Positions 5,268 to 5,773 of a stretch of 5,773 bases of DNA are shown here, piece after piece; positions within the stretch are counted from its first letter, which is position 1, and each line of letters begins with the position of its first letter. The stretch comes from an uncultured Caulobacterales bacterium (GTDB lineage Bacteria; Pseudomonadota; Alphaproteobacteria; Caulobacterales; Caulobacteraceae). The stretch lies in the NCBI GenBank assembly GCA_903903715.1, contig CAIUZX010000337.1:1-5773 (forward strand), read 5' to 3'. A program made the translations under genes and the position numbers. Under the pieces are notes generated by a model. The model did no database searches. It saw nothing but the letters and a program-made list of their open reading frames with translations, and was not told where the DNA came from.

Positions 5268-5773
5268 ATGACCTCCAAGCACGCGCTCAAACTTGACCCT
5301 GACCGGCTCTTTCCGGACTCCCCTCGTGCGCGGCAGATTGCCCGAGGGCTTTATACGCAGATCAAGGATCTACCGATCATCAGCCCTCATGGGCACACAG
5401 ACCCGGAGTGGTTCGCGACGAACGCGCCGTTCGAAGATGCGACGAGCCTGCTCCTCGCGCCGGACCATTACCTCTACAGGATGCTCTACAGCCAAGGCAT
5501 CGATCTCGATCGGCTTTGCGTTCCTGCGCAAGGCGTTGAGCCCAAGTCGGACAGGCGTGACGCCTGGCGTCTGTTCGCCACCAATTTTCATCTCTTTCGC
5601 GGAACGCCGTCCTGGCTCTGGCTGAACCACGTGTTCTTGGAGGTGTTTGACTTCGACGAGCGTCTCACGTCGGATACGGCGGATCACTATTACGATGTGA
5701 TTGGCGAGGCGCTGGCGTCCGACGCGTTCCGTCCTCGGGCGCTGTTCGAACGGTTCAATATCGAAGTCCTAGC
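5268..5773 (+). CDS. uxaC: uronate isomerase, N-terminal part (runs off window end)
   Basis: The enzyme isomerises D-glucuronate to D-fructuronate and D-galacturonate to D-tagaturonate, the first step of hexuronate breakdown in the cytoplasm. The first 168 codons are present, out of about 470 in the family. The start M-T-S-K-H-A-L-K-L-D-P-D-R-L-F-P is typical: the family opens with a short 'DRLFP' stretch. The metal-binding H-x-H of the amidohydrolase-like barrel is seen in I-S-P-H-G-H-T-D-P (38-46; His41, His43). P-D-H-Y-L-Y-R-M-L-Y-S-Q-G (65-77) and W-R-L-F-A-T-N-F-H-L-F-R-G-T-P-S-W-L-W-L (100-119) are further conserved blocks. The HGHTDP form differs from the Y-H-C-H form of enteric enzymes. 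ATG 5268 was chosen because it fits the family start; no clear ribosome binding site precedes it. Divergent to uxuB, which encodes the next step. Confidence 0.93.
   Translation, partial: MTSKHALKLDPDRLFPDSPRARQIARGLYTQIKDLPIISPHGHTDPEWFATNAPFEDATSLLLAPDHYLYRMLYSQGIDLDRLCVPAQGVEPKSDRRDAWRLFATNFHLFRGTPSWLWLNHVFLEVFDFDERLTSDTADHYYDVIGEALASDAFRPRALFERFNIEVL

Noticed and set aside
4843..5268. 141-aa minus-strand ORF overlapping the uxuB start
   Set aside because: It overlaps uxuB by over 70 bases, uses odd Cys/Thr/Pro-rich sequence and would cover the whole divergent control region; the 80-aa ORF in another frame fits the TTGA coupling better.
1..5773. CRISPR arrays, tRNA or rRNA genes, insertion sequences, phage integrase sites
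   Set aside because: No regularly spaced repeats, cloverleaf-like segments, transposase-like ORFs or terminal inverted repeats were seen on reading either strand.

Overview
The window suggests an alphaproteobacterium, most likely of the Caulobacterales type (Caulobacter, Phenylobacterium or Brevundimonas relatives). The genes are GC-rich with mostly G/C third codon positions. The uronate isomerase has the SPHGHTDP form of the metal-binding motif, and small envelope proteins sit between regulators. The assignment is inference from protein character; no marker gene is present.

Left part (1-430): the N-terminal end of a CheB-type methylesterase domain protein on the minus strand, cut by the window edge. 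It keeps the GASxGG serine motif, but the usual catalytic histidine position reads leucine. An AT-rich divergent region follows (about 430-709), with candidate promoters on both strands and a leader hairpin.

Middle-left (710-1888): three small plus-strand ORFs of unknown function (89, 137 and 114 aa). The second and third look genuinely coding; the first is less certain. A perfect 7-bp inverted repeat lies between the first and second.

Middle (1890-3381): a regulatory region with a good sigma70-like promoter, two short palindromes and a hairpin that could mask the ribosome binding site. It precedes a two-gene operon: a small exported DUF4398 protein (GTG start) and an OmpA-domain lipoprotein. 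The lipoprotein's N-terminal part resembles its neighbour, and its middle is a heptad-repeat linker. A GC-rich hairpin followed by a T run ends this unit. The pair probably works in the periplasm and outer membrane, with the OmpA domain gripping peptidoglycan.

Right part (3453-5773): hexuronate catabolism. A mannitol dehydrogenase-family protein, best read as fructuronate reductase (uxuB), lies on the minus strand and starts at TTG. It is apparently translationally coupled to a small upstream ORF. The 5' end of uronate isomerase (uxaC) runs divergently to the window end. UxaC makes D-fructuronate (or D-tagaturonate) and UxuB reduces fructuronate to D-mannonate, so the two catalyse consecutive steps and share a divergent control region.
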